Shown here: positions 15,633-23,578 of the stretch, in pieces
How positions within the stretch are numbered: the first letter of the stretch is position 1
How the letters are laid out: each line of letters opens with the position of its first letter
Origin: Rhizobiaceae bacterium
GTDB lineage: Bacteria; Pseudomonadota; Alphaproteobacteria; Rhizobiales; Rhizobiaceae
Assembly (NCBI GenBank): GCA_017640615.1
Contig: JAEPQK010000004.1
Location: forward strand, 310,001 to 374,000
Direction: 5' to 3'
DNA: 64,000 nucleotides
Made by a program: the position numbers and the translations under genes
Notes under the pieces: model-generated
Database searches by the model: none
The model's input: only the letters and a program-made list of their open reading frames with translations
What the model was told of the DNA's origin: nothing

Positions 15633-16436
15633 TCAGAGACTGAAACGCTCACCCAGATAGTAGCGGCGCACATCCTCGTTCGCGACAACCTCCGCTGCCG
15701 TGCCGTGGGTCAGAAGATTGCCCGTGTGGATGATATAGGCCCGGTCGATCAGGCCGAGCGTCTCGCGCACATTGTGATCGGTGATGAGAACACCGATGCC
15801 GCGCTGGGTGAGGTGCCGCACGAGCTGCTGGATATCGGCGACTGCGATAGGATCGACACCGGCAAAGGGTTCGTCGAGCAGCATGAAATTCGGGTTGCTC
15901 GCGAGCGCCCGGGCAATCTCCAGCCTGCGTCGCTCGCCGCCCGACAGCGAAATAGCCATTGCCTTGCGCAGATGCGAGATGTGAAACTCTTCGAGCAGTT
16001 CGTCGAGTTTGCGCTCGCGTTCCTTGCGGTCTTTTTCGGTGACTTCGAGCACCGCGCGGATATTGCCTTCGACCGTAAGGCCGCGAAAGATCGAGGCTTC
16101 CTGCGGCAGATAGCCTATGCCGAGGCGGGCCCTGCGATACATCGGCATCGCGGTCACGTCGAAGCCGTCGATGAAGATATTGCCGGAATCGACCGGCACC
16201 AGCCCGGTCACCATATAGAAGCAGGTTGTCTTGCCGGCGCCGTTGGGCCCGAGCAGGCCGACGGCCTCACCGGCGCGCACCGCGAGCGAAACGCCGGCCA
16301 CAACATTACGGCCCTTGTAGCTTTTGGTCAGCTTGCTGGCGACGAGAGTGCCCTTCAGCGCCTCGCGGCGCGCCTCCTGGTCGGTTGAGGGCGCTGTCTC
16401 GCTTTCCTCGCTGTGGGACGACAATACGCGCAGCAT
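15633..16436 (-). CDS. lptB: LPS export ABC transporter ATP-binding protein LptB
   Basis: Cytoplasmic ATPase of the LptB2FGC complex that extracts LPS from the inner membrane. The 267-residue protein has Walker [10 protein letters not shown] at about 63-71, Q-loop [19 protein letters not shown], signature [16 protein letters not shown], Walker [14 protein letters not shown] and the switch His in [10 protein letters not shown]. An N-terminal extension of about 28 residues precedes the ABC core. The ATG at 16436 shares one base with the lptA stop (TGATG); a TTG lies one codon earlier. Followed by rpoN. Confidence 0.95.
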   Translation of the reverse strand: MLRVLSSHSEESETAPSTDQEARREALKGTLVASKLTKSYKGRNVVAGVSLAVRAGEAVGLLGPNGAGKTTCFYMVTGLVPVDSGNIFIDGFDVTAMPMYRRARLGIGYLPQEASIFRGLTVEGNIRAVLEVTEKDRKERERKLDELLEEFHISHLRKAMAISLSGGERRRLEIARALASNPNFMLLDEPFAGVDPIAVADIQQLVRHLTQRGIGVLITDHNVRETLGLIDRAYIIHTGNLLTHGTAAEVVANEDVRRYYLGERFSL

Positions 16437-16993
16437 CAATTGCCTGCCGATTCGGGCTGAAGCAACATGCGCACACGTCCGGAATCGTTGCCGCCGCAGC
16501 CATCGACCTGCGATTCGCCGCTCTTGGTGTTCATGGTCAGGCGGCAGCCGACGACCACATTGTCGCCTTCGGTCAGCACGACCTCATTGCCGGTCAGCAC
16601 CATGACGCCGCTCGCCATCTCGAACGTGCCGTAATCACCGGTTGCGACTTGCTCGTTGGATTTGATGTAGACCTTGCCCTCGGCCTCCATGCGCTCGACC
16701 TGGGTCGAGCCGGCCGAGCCGGACCCGTTGCCGGAATTCGCGTAGTGGACGACGAGCCGCACGGTGCGCAGCAAAAACGTATCTTGCTGCAGCGAGACAT
16801 TGCCGGTGAAGATCGCAGTATTGTCGAGTTCGCGCACTTCCAGCCGGTCGCCGACGACTTCGATGGGTGCATCGCCACCCAGCAGGTTGCCGCCGCCGGA
16901 ATCGTTCTGCGCGGCCGCGGGCAGCGCCGCGCCGGCGATCAGAACCATGAGCCCCATAGCCGCCAGCCTGTGCGATAATCTTGCGTCTGTCAT
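16436..16993 (-). CDS. lptA: LPS transport periplasmic protein LptA
   Basis: Forms the periplasmic bridge that carries LPS to the outer membrane. The 185-residue precursor has a signal peptide (about 1-28, cut after PAAA) and an OstA/LptA beta-jellyroll: [57 protein letters not shown] and [17 protein letters not shown]. The ATG at 16993 begins [10 protein letters not shown]. Stop and lptB start overlap, so LptA and LptB are translationally coupled. The usual upstream lptC is not here: the neighbour is the divergent sppA. Confidence 0.93.
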   Translation of the reverse strand: MTDARLSHRLAAMGLMVLIAGAALPAAAQNDSGGGNLLGGDAPIEVVGDRLEVRELDNTAIFTGNVSLQQDTFLLRTVRLVVHYANSGNGSGSAGSTQVERMEAEGKVYIKSNEQVATGDYGTFEMASGVMVLTGNEVVLTEGDNVVVGCRLTMNTKSGESQVDGCGGNDSGRVRMLLQPESAGN

Positions 16994-17260
16994 ATGCGTC
17001 CCGCCACGAATCCGCATGCCGCTTGTGATTGTCGACGCCGCGGGTCGAAGCAACCCCGACATGCGTGTCTCCGGAGGTTCGAACGGACAGCGATGCCTGA
17101 CGGACCTCTCAGGGACGAAACCTATAGCCCAATATGGTTATTTTGGGATGAAAGGAAGCCGCGCTCGCTCACGCCACGGCAGATTTGAACGTCTGCGGCT
17201 CTTCAACCGCGTGCCGCAATGCTCTACACCAGCGCTCGAGTATCAACCGTGAGGCCCGCC

Positions 17261-18226
17261 ATGCCCAACACCGCCGATGAAATCATCGATCGCCGCAGGT
17301 TGCGCAGAAAGCTTACATTCTGGCGCGTCGCGGCCTTGGCGATTGCCGCAATCGCGATTGTCGCCTCGGGCTTTGGCCTGTTTGCCGACAGTTTCGGGCC
17401 GAAGGCTACCGATCATATCGCAAAAGTGCGTATCGAAGGCACGATCACCGACGATGAAGAACTGCTGAAGCGTATCAAGGCCGTTGGCGATGCGCCTTCG
17501 GTAAAAGGGGTGATTCTGGCGGTCGATTCGCCGGGCGGCACGACCGCTGGAGGCGAGGCGATCTACGAGGCGGTGCGCAAGGTCGCGGCGAAAAAGCCGG
17601 TGGTCGCACAGGTGGGCACGCTGGCGGCCTCGGCGGGCTACATGATTTCTAGTGCCAGCGATCATATCGTGGCGCGGCAATCTTCAATCGTCGGCTCGAT
17701 CGGCGTGCTGTTCCAGTTTCCCGACGTGACCGGTCTAATGGACAAGATCGGCGTGAAGCTTGAGGGCGTGAAGTCCTCTCCGCTCAAAGCCGAGCCTTCG
17801 CCGTTCTCGCCGACAACCGAGGAAGAGCGAGCGATGATCCGCGCCATGATCATGGACAGCTACGACTGGTTCGTCGACCTGATCGAGGAGCGGCGGCCGC
17901 TTTCGCGCGCCGAGGTGCTGACCCTGGCCGACGGCTCGGTCTTCACGGGCCGGCAGGCATTGAAGAACAAGCTTGTCGATGCCCTCGGCGGTGAGGATGA
18001 GGTGCGCGCCTGGCTGAACGAGAAGGGGCTATCCGAAAAGCTCGAAATCGTGGAGTGGAAACCCAATGTCAGCGCGCAGGCCTGGCTGACGGGTGAGGGC
18101 GCTGCTGGCGCGCTCGCCCGCATGCTCGGGCTGCCGCTGCGCGGCGACCTGCTCTCCGACCTTGGTGCCGACCGCATCTTCCTTGACGGTCTGGTGTCGG
18201 TCTGGCACCCTGAAGACAGCCGCTAA
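17261..18226 (+). CDS. sppA: Signal peptide peptidase SppA (S49 family)
   Basis: Membrane-anchored serine protease that degrades cleaved signal peptides. The 321-residue short (36K-type) form has one N-terminal membrane helix (about 23-43). The S49 core contains ILAVDSPGGTTAGGEAIYEA, the nucleophile Ser124 in GTLAASAGYMISSASD and the general base Lys176 in SSPLKAEPSPFSP. Both catalytic residues are present. The ATG at 17261 has GTGAGG before it. ihfB follows after 64 bases; sppA-ihfB-lapA form a short co-directional run divergent from lptA. Confidence 0.94.
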   Translation: MPNTADEIIDRRRLRRKLTFWRVAALAIAAIAIVASGFGLFADSFGPKATDHIAKVRIEGTITDDEELLKRIKAVGDAPSVKGVILAVDSPGGTTAGGEAIYEAVRKVAAKKPVVAQVGTLAASAGYMISSASDHIVARQSSIVGSIGVLFQFPDVTGLMDKIGVKLEGVKSSPLKAEPSPFSPTTEEERAMIRAMIMDSYDWFVDLIEERRPLSRAEVLTLADGSVFTGRQALKNKLVDALGGEDEVRAWLNEKGLSEKLEIVEWKPNVSAQAWLTGEGAAGALARMLGLPLRGDLLSDLGADRIFLDGLVSVWHPEDSR

Positions 18227-18290
18227 TTGAAATAATTATGTAAAATCATTCCGCTATCTTAAGTATGCGCTCTAACGAGGAGGGGTGGCT

Positions 18291-18578
18291 ATGATTAAGT
18301 CGGAACTCGTTCAAACCATCGCCAATCGCAATCCGCACCTCTTTCTGCGGGATGTCGAAAACATCGTGAATGCGATTTTCGAAGAGATCACCGGCGCGCT
18401 GGCTGAGGGTAACAGGGTCGAATTGCGCGGCTTCGGCGCGTTTTCGGTCAAGAACCGGCCGGCCCGCGTCGGCCGCAATCCGCGCACCGGCGAGTCGGTC
18501 GAGGTCGAGGAAAAGTGGATTCCCTTCTTCAAGACCGGCAAGGAGTTGCGCGAGCGCCTGAACGGGGGCAGTAGTTAG
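18291..18578 (+). CDS. ihfB: Integration host factor subunit beta
   Basis: Half of the IHF heterodimer, which bends DNA at specific sites for transcription (including sigma-54 promoters), replication and recombination. The 95-residue protein matches the family throughout: [60 protein letters not shown] and [20 protein letters not shown]. The minor-groove proline is in GRNP. The ATG at 18291 has AGGAGG six bases before it; a GTG two codons upstream is less likely. An AT-rich region (18227-18290) probably holds its promoter. Confidence 0.96.
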   Translation: MIKSELVQTIANRNPHLFLRDVENIVNAIFEEITGALAEGNRVELRGFGAFSVKNRPARVGRNPRTGESVEVEEKWIPFFKTGKELRERLNGGSS

Positions 18579-18634
18579 GTTCCCGACCGGGGAGGCCGGC
18601 TCCGGGACCGACTTCCTGGACTGATGGACGCGCA

Positions 18635-18952
18635 ATGAACCGGATACTCGTTTTCGTTGTCTTTTTGCCGCTGGCCGTGGTGCTGATTGCGCTCGCCGTA
18701 GCGAACCGTACCTCCGTGCCCTTCACGATCGACCCGTTCAATCCCGGCAATCCAGGGCTGACGGTCGAACTCCCGCTTTTCGTGTTCCTTTTCGCCGCAC
18801 TCGTCGTGGGGCTGGTGATCGGCGCGGTGATCACCTGGATCAGGCAAGGGCAATACCGCAAGCTCGCGCGCCAACGCGGTGCCGAAGTGCGTAGCTTGCG
18901 CAACCAGCCGCCGCAAGTCTCGGCCACCGCGCTGCCCAAGCCGAACGCCTGA
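18635..18952 (+). CDS. LapA-domain (DUF1049) membrane protein
   Basis: A 105-residue inner-membrane protein of the LapA/DUF1049 family (LPS assembly protein A-like). The first helix (about 2-24, RILVFVVFLPLAVVLIALAV) is followed by the family phrase ANRTSVPFTIDPFNPGNPGL, a second helix (FVFLFAALVVGLVIGAVITW) and a short basic cytoplasmic tail. In E. coli LapA/LapB control LpxC turnover. The partner lapB is not adjacent here. It lies 56 bases after ihfB, the arrangement common in proteobacteria, and just before the ornithine cyclodeaminase family gene. Confidence 0.85.
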   Translation: MNRILVFVVFLPLAVVLIALAVANRTSVPFTIDPFNPGNPGLTVELPLFVFLFAALVVGLVIGAVITWIRQGQYRKLARQRGAEVRSLRNQPPQVSATALPKPNA

Positions 18953-18961
18953 TCCCGCCGA

Positions 18962-19930
18962 ATGCGCATCATTTCAGCAGATGAGGTGAATGAGACGCTG
19001 GATTTTCCGGCGCTCATCAATGTGCTTCGCGACGCCTTTCGCAAAGGCGCGGTGCAGCCGGTGCGGCATCACCACACCGTCGAACGGCCGCAGGGCGAGC
19101 CGACGACGCTTCTCTTGATGCCGGCATGGACGGATTTTGCGGGCGATGGCGCGGAAGGCAACGGACATATCGGCGTGAAGATCGCCAGCGTATCGCCCGA
19201 TAACAACAAGGTCGGCAAACCGGCTGTGATGGCGCAATATCTGCTGCTCGACGGCACGACCGGCGAACAGCAGGCGCTGATCGATGGCGCGAGCCTGACG
19301 CTTTGGCGGACTGCCGCCGCTTCGGCGCTGGCAGCAGACTATCTCGCGCGGCCGGATGCGAGCCGCCTTCTCGTTGTTGGCGCCGGCGCGCTGTCTCGTT
19401 ATCTCGCCCGGGCACACTCCGCGCTCAGGCCGATCCGTGAAATCGCAATTTGGAACCGCACGCCGGAAAACGCCAAGCGCGTGGCGGCCGACCTCGCTGC
19501 GGATGGCCTCGAGACCCGCGTTGTCGCGGACATCGAACCCGCCCTTGCCGAAGCCGATATCGTCACAGCCGCGACGATTTCGACCGTGCCGCTGATCCAT
19601 GGCGCTGCACTGAAACCCGGCACCCATGTCGATCTGGTCGGCGCCTTTTCGCCCACGATGCGCGAAAGCGACGACGAGGCGATGCGGCGTGCGCGCGTCT
19701 ATGTCGACACGCGCGGCGGTGCGCTGAAAGAGGCTGGCGATATCGTGCAGGCGATTTCGTCTGGCGCGCTGAGCGAGGACGCCATTGCCGGCGACCTGTT
19801 CCAGCTGGCACGCGGCGAGGCCGACGGCCGTCGCGGCACGGACGAGATCACGCTTTTCAAATCCGTGGGCGCAGCGTTGGAAGATTTCGCCGCCGCGATC
19901 TATGTGGCCGGCAGGAAGGCTAAGGGATAG
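18962..19930 (+). CDS. Ornithine cyclodeaminase / mu-crystallin family protein
   Basis: A 322-residue NAD(P)-dependent enzyme of the OCD/mu-crystallin family. The substrate half contains GHIGVKIASVSPDNNKVGKP and LLDGTTGEQQALIDGASLTL (WRTAAASALAADYLARPDA follows). The Rossmann nucleotide motif is LLVVGAGALSRYLARAH. The C-terminal part has the family VDLVGAFSPTMRESDDEA and DEITLFKSVGAALED. Members act as ornithine cyclodeaminase, alanine dehydrogenase or imine reductase, and sequence alone does not choose between them. It starts 9 bases after the LapA-like gene stop, so the two probably share a transcript. Confidence 0.88.
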   Translation: MRIISADEVNETLDFPALINVLRDAFRKGAVQPVRHHHTVERPQGEPTTLLLMPAWTDFAGDGAEGNGHIGVKIASVSPDNNKVGKPAVMAQYLLLDGTTGEQQALIDGASLTLWRTAAASALAADYLARPDASRLLVVGAGALSRYLARAHSALRPIREIAIWNRTPENAKRVAADLAADGLETRVVADIEPALAEADIVTAATISTVPLIHGAALKPGTHVDLVGAFSPTMRESDDEAMRRARVYVDTRGGALKEAGDIVQAISSGALSEDAIAGDLFQLARGEADGRRGTDEITLFKSVGAALEDFAAAIYVAGRKAKG

Positions 19931-20017
19931 GCTCGAATAGCCTTGGGATTGCCCTGTCCCCCACCAGAGACAGACTGAACCGCAACGAAGCTCAACCGTT
20001 GCGCGGCTTCGGGGCCT

Positions 20018-21088
20018 ATGTCAAAAGCGCCGCGACAGCCGGAGAGCATTTGCTTGAAGCCAGCGAAGAACAGGAAGCGCGGCAATCGCCACCCAGGGCG
20101 CGGCCAGCCGTCAACCGGAGATGCAGCGCAGCGCCCGGTGGCAAAGCCCGCCGGCATTGAGCGTCAGCGCCCGGCGTTCAGGCAAGGCACGCTTCCGACC
20201 GAGCGCCTGCCGGTCATTCTCGAAGTGGGCCCGGACGAAAACTATGCGCTGATCGATTCCGGCGACGGCGAAAAGCTTGAGCGCTTCGGCGAATACCGCG
20301 TCGTACGCCCCGAGGGTCAGGCGATCTGGCCGCGTGCGCTGCCGCAGCACGAGTGGCAGAATGCCGATGCCGTCTTCACCGGCGACACAGACGAGGAAGG
20401 CCTCGGCCGCTGGCGTTTTCCAAAGCAGCCGCTCGGCGAAACCTGGCCGATGCGGCATGACGGCATCGACTACCTCGGCCGCTTTACTTCGTTTCGACAT
20501 GTAGGCGTATTTCCCGAGCAGGCTTCTCACTGGCGGCATATTGCGGGGCTGATCGGCGCGGCCGCCCGCCCCGTGAAAGTGCTGAACCTGTTCGGCTATA
20601 CCGGGCTAGCTTCGCTGGTCGCGGCGGAGGCGGGAGCGGAAGTCACCCATGTCGATGCTTCCAAGAAGGCGATCGGCTGGGCGCGCGAAAATCAGGCGAT
20701 AGCGCGGCTGGAAAACAAGCCGGTGCGCTGGATCTGCGAGGATGCGATGCGCTTTGCCGAGCGCGAGGTGCGCCGCGGCAACCGCTACGATATCATTCTG
20801 CTCGACCCGCCGGCATTCGGCCGCGGCCCCAAAGGCGAGGTCTGGCAACTCTTCGAGGATTTGCCTGAAATGGTCGCGCTTTGCAGGGAAATCTTGAGCG
20901 AGAAGGCGCTTGCGATGGTGCTGACGGCCTATGCGGTGCGTTCGTCGTTCTTTTCCATTCACGGGCTTCTGCGTGGCGCAATGGCCGGCAAGGGTGGTGC
21001 GGTGGAATCGGGTGAGTTGATCATCCGCGAGGAAGCAGCCGGCCGGGCACTCTCAACCTCCATGTTCTCGCGATGGGTGGCGCAATGA
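20018..21088 (+). CDS. Class I SAM-dependent rRNA methyltransferase (RlmI/RlmK-like)
   Basis: A 356-residue methyltransferase probably acting on rRNA cytosine or guanine. A basic, disordered N-terminal tail (about 1-60, rich in K, R and P) is followed by RLPVILEVGPDENYALIDSG. The SAM-binding motif I is VLNLFGYTGLASLVAAEAGA, motif II VTHVDASKKAIGWARENQ and the catalytic motif IV IILLDPPAFGRG. The start at 20018 lacks a clear ribosome site and may lie further in. Its stop overlaps the next gene (ATGA at 21085-21088), so the two RNA methyltransferases are translationally coupled. Confidence 0.85.
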   Translation: MSKAPRQPESICLKPAKNRKRGNRHPGRGQPSTGDAAQRPVAKPAGIERQRPAFRQGTLPTERLPVILEVGPDENYALIDSGDGEKLERFGEYRVVRPEGQAIWPRALPQHEWQNADAVFTGDTDEEGLGRWRFPKQPLGETWPMRHDGIDYLGRFTSFRHVGVFPEQASHWRHIAGLIGAAARPVKVLNLFGYTGLASLVAAEAGAEVTHVDASKKAIGWARENQAIARLENKPVRWICEDAMRFAEREVRRGNRYDIILLDPPAFGRGPKGEVWQLFEDLPEMVALCREILSEKALAMVLTAYAVRSSFFSIHGLLRGAMAGKGGAVESGELIIREEAAGRALSTSMFSRWVAQ

Positions 21089-21927
21089 GCGGACAGCGCG
21101 GCAAAGGTGCGCCCGGGCAGGTGAAGGAAGTCACCAGCCTCGCCAACCCGATCGTGAAAGACATTCGCGCGCTTAGCGTGAAGAAATACCGCGACCAGAG
21201 CGGCACCTTCATGGCCGAGGGGCTGAAGCTCGTCATCGAGGCGCTCGATCTCGGCTGGGAAATCCGTACGCTCGTGATCGCGAAGTCTCAGAAAACGAAT
21301 GCCGCTGTCGGCAAGGTTGCTGCGCGCACCGTCGCCGCCGGCGGGCTGGTGCTGGAAGTCAGTGAAAAGGTGCTGACCGGCATCACTCGCCGCGACAATC
21401 CGCAGGCCGTGCTTGCCGTGTTCGAACAGCGTTTCGTGCCGATTTCCGACATACGGCTGACGGACGGCGAAGTCTGGGTGGCGCTCGACCGGGTGCGCGA
21501 TCCGGGCAATCTGGGCACGATCATCCGCACCGTGGATGCGGTAGGTGCGGCCGGCGTGATCCTCGTCGGCGACACGACCGACCCATATTCACTGGAAGCC
21601 GTGCGCGCATCCATGGGCTCGATCTTCGCGACGCAGCTCGCGAAGTGCGCCGCCGCTGTGTTTCTCAACTGGCGAAAAGGCGCGGGCGGCCTCATGGTCG
21701 GCACGCATCTCAAAGGCGCGGTCGACTACCGTGAAATCGATTATGCCGGCCCGGTGATCCTGCTGATGGGCAATGAGCAGCAGGGGCTGCCCGACGATCT
21801 GGCTGACGCTTGCGACCGGCTGGCTCTGATCCCGCAGGCGGGCAGGGCGGATTCGCTCAACCTCTCCGTGGCGACCGGCGTGATGCTCTACGAAATCCGC
21901 CGTTCGGCATTGAAGGTGACCGGCTGA
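21085..21927 (+). CDS. TrmH/SpoU family RNA 2'-O-methyltransferase
   Basis: A 280-residue SPOUT-class enzyme that methylates ribose 2'-OH in rRNA or tRNA. An N-terminal substrate-binding domain (about 10-100, [34 protein letters not shown]) precedes the trefoil-knot domain. That domain has motif 1 [20 protein letters not shown] (Asn and Arg), motif 2 [14 protein letters not shown] and motif 3 [16 protein letters not shown]. All three are intact. It is coupled by ATGA to the preceding methyltransferase, and its stop shares one base with the lspA start. Confidence 0.9.
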   Translation: MSGQRGKGAPGQVKEVTSLANPIVKDIRALSVKKYRDQSGTFMAEGLKLVIEALDLGWEIRTLVIAKSQKTNAAVGKVAARTVAAGGLVLEVSEKVLTGITRRDNPQAVLAVFEQRFVPISDIRLTDGEVWVALDRVRDPGNLGTIIRTVDAVGAAGVILVGDTTDPYSLEAVRASMGSIFATQLAKCAAAVFLNWRKGAGGLMVGTHLKGAVDYREIDYAGPVILLMGNEQQGLPDDLADACDRLALIPQAGRADSLNLSVATGVMLYEIRRSALKVTG

Positions 21928-23486
21928 TGCGGCCGCTTCTGATCTATGGCGCAATTGGAGCCGCCGTGGTCGTGGCCGACCAGATCATCAAGCAGATGGT
22001 CGAGACCGGCATGGAAATGCATGAGCAGATCATTCTGCTGCCGTTCCTGTCGCTGTTTCGCACACATAATACGGGCGTCGCTTTTTCGATGTTCGCCGGC
22101 GCGGACGACTGGCGTCTCATCGGGCTGGTGGTGGCGGTGCTCGCCTTCATCGCCTGGCTGGCGTGGAAATCTGCCGCGCATCAATGGATCGCCCGCATAG
22201 GCTTCGCGCTCATATTGGGCGGTGCGGTAGGTAACCTCATCGACCGGGCAACGCTGGGCTATGTCGTCGACTATGTGCTGTTCCACACGCCGACATGGTC
22301 ATTCGCGGTTTTCAATCTGGCCGACGCCGCGATTACGGTGGGTGCGGGGCTGGTGATCCTTCAGGAAGTGGTCGACTGGCGGCGTGGACCGCCGGCGCAG
22401 ACGACTGAAGAGCCAAAACCCGACCAACAGACCGTTGACCCGCAGCCCGCCGCGCCGCACATTTCCAACGAACCCGCCAAACTTGCAGGGAACGACATGT
22501 CAGAAACATTCAGGGCCATTCTCGTATCGCGCAATGAAGACAAATCTCAGTCGGTCGATATCGTCGACATGACCGAGGATGAGCTGATGGAAGGCGACGT
22601 CACGGTCGCGGTGGAAGCGACCACCGTGAATTACAAGGACGGGCTGGCGATCACCGGCAAGTCACCGGTCGTGCGCCGTTGGCCGATGGTTCCGGGGATC
22701 GACTTCGCCGGTACGGTGACGGCTTCCGACCACCCTGATTGGCATCCGGGCGACAAGGTTGTGCTGAATGGCTGGGGCGTGGGCGAAACCCACTACGGCG
22801 CTTATGCAGGCCGCGCCCGCGTGTCGGGCGACTGGCTTGTCCCGCTGCCGGACGGCATGAGCGCAGCCGACGCGATGGCCGTGGGCACAGCAGGGTATAC
22901 GGCGATGCTGTGCGTGATGGCGCTGGAGCGCCACGGCGTGATGCCGGAGCGCGGGCCCGTCGTAGTGACCGGTGCGGCCGGCGGCGTAGGCTCTGTTGCC
23001 GTCGCGGTACTTGCCAAGCTCGGCTACCACGTGATCGCCTCGACGGGGCGGGCATCGGAGGCCGAGTATCTGAAAGAGCTGGGGGCGGCCGAAATCATCG
23101 ACCGTGCGGAACTCTCCGAACCGGGCAAGCCGCTCGGAAAGGAACGTTGGGCGGGTGGCGTCGACGCCGTTGGCAGCCACACGCTGGCAAATGTGCTGGC
23201 GCAGACACAGTATGGCGGCGCGGTTGCCGCCTGCGGGCTGGCGCAGGGCATGGACCTGCCGGCCTCGGTCGCGCCCTTCATTCTGCGTGGTGTATCGCTG
23301 CTCGGCATCGATTCCGTGATGGCGCCCAAATCGCTGCGCGTCGAGGCCTGGAAGCGCATCGTCAACGATCTCGACCACAAAAAGCTGGCAGCGCTGTCGG
23401 CGCGTATTCCCTTCGAGGGCATCACCGAGGCCGCCGCCGATATCGTGGAAGGCAAAGTGCGCGGCCGCGTGGTGGTTGAGATGTAG
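21927..23486 (+). CDS. lspA: In-frame fusion: lipoprotein signal peptidase (LspA) + AcuI-type acrylyl-CoA reductase
   Basis: One uninterrupted frame of 519 residues joins two normally separate proteins. Residues 1-150 are signal peptidase II, which cuts prolipoproteins in the inner membrane. It has four helices, [22 protein letters not shown] and the two catalytic aspartates, Asp115 (GYVVDYV) and Asp133 ([11 protein letters not shown]). Residues about 150-190 are a charged, proline-rich linker. Residues 191-519 are a complete zinc-free medium-chain reductase like AcuI/Yhd[30 protein letters not shown] and the NADPH motif [21 protein letters not shown] reductase tethered to the membrane would be unusual. 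An internal ATG with AGGGAA before it (22497) could instead yield a free reductase. A lost stop codon or a sequencing error between the genes cannot be excluded from sequence alone. Confidence 0.85.
   Translation: MRPLLIYGAIGAAVVVADQIIKQMVETGMEMHEQIILLPFLSLFRTHNTGVAFSMFAGADDWRLIGLVVAVLAFIAWLAWKSAAHQWIARIGFALILGGAVGNLIDRATLGYVVDYVLFHTPTWSFAVFNLADAAITVGAGLVILQEVVDWRRGPPAQTTEEPKPDQQTVDPQPAAPHISNEPAKLAGNDMSETFRAILVSRNEDKSQSVDIVDMTEDELMEGDVTVAVEATTVNYKDGLAITGKSPVVRRWPMVPGIDFAGTVTASDHPDWHPGDKVVLNGWGVGETHYGAYAGRARVSGDWLVPLPDGMSAADAMAVGTAGYTAMLCVMALERHGVMPERGPVVVTGAAGGVGSVAVAVLAKLGYHVIASTGRASEAEYLKELGAAEIIDRAELSEPGKPLGKERWAGGVDAVGSHTLANVLAQTQYGGAVAACGLAQGMDLPASVAPFILRGVSLLGIDSVMAPKSLRVEAWKRIVNDLDHKKLAALSARIPFEGITEAAADIVEGKVRGRVVVEM
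22485..22499 (+). other. Internal translation start for the AcuI-type reductase
   Basis: AGGGAA (22487-22492) lies four bases before the ATG at 22497, which begins [19 protein letters not shown], the normal N-terminus of AcuI/YhdH-family quinone-oxidoreductase-like proteins. From here to 23486 is 329 residues, the usual free-standing length. The site is in frame with lspA upstream. It suggests the reductase was once, or still is, made independently. Confidence 0.5.
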
Positions 23487-23578
23487 CCGCCGCGCCTCGG
23501 ATTGCTATTTGATCCACTCTTAAAATTTGAACGACCTGCCAAAAGCTTCTCTAATTCCTGCCTGTTATCGTTCTGCCT

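Noticed and set aside
17093..17188. A 31-codon plus-strand frame starting MPDGPLRDETYSPIW between lptA and sppA
   Set aside because: No clear ribosome site, no recognised family, too short to judge; it could equally be chance or a remnant.
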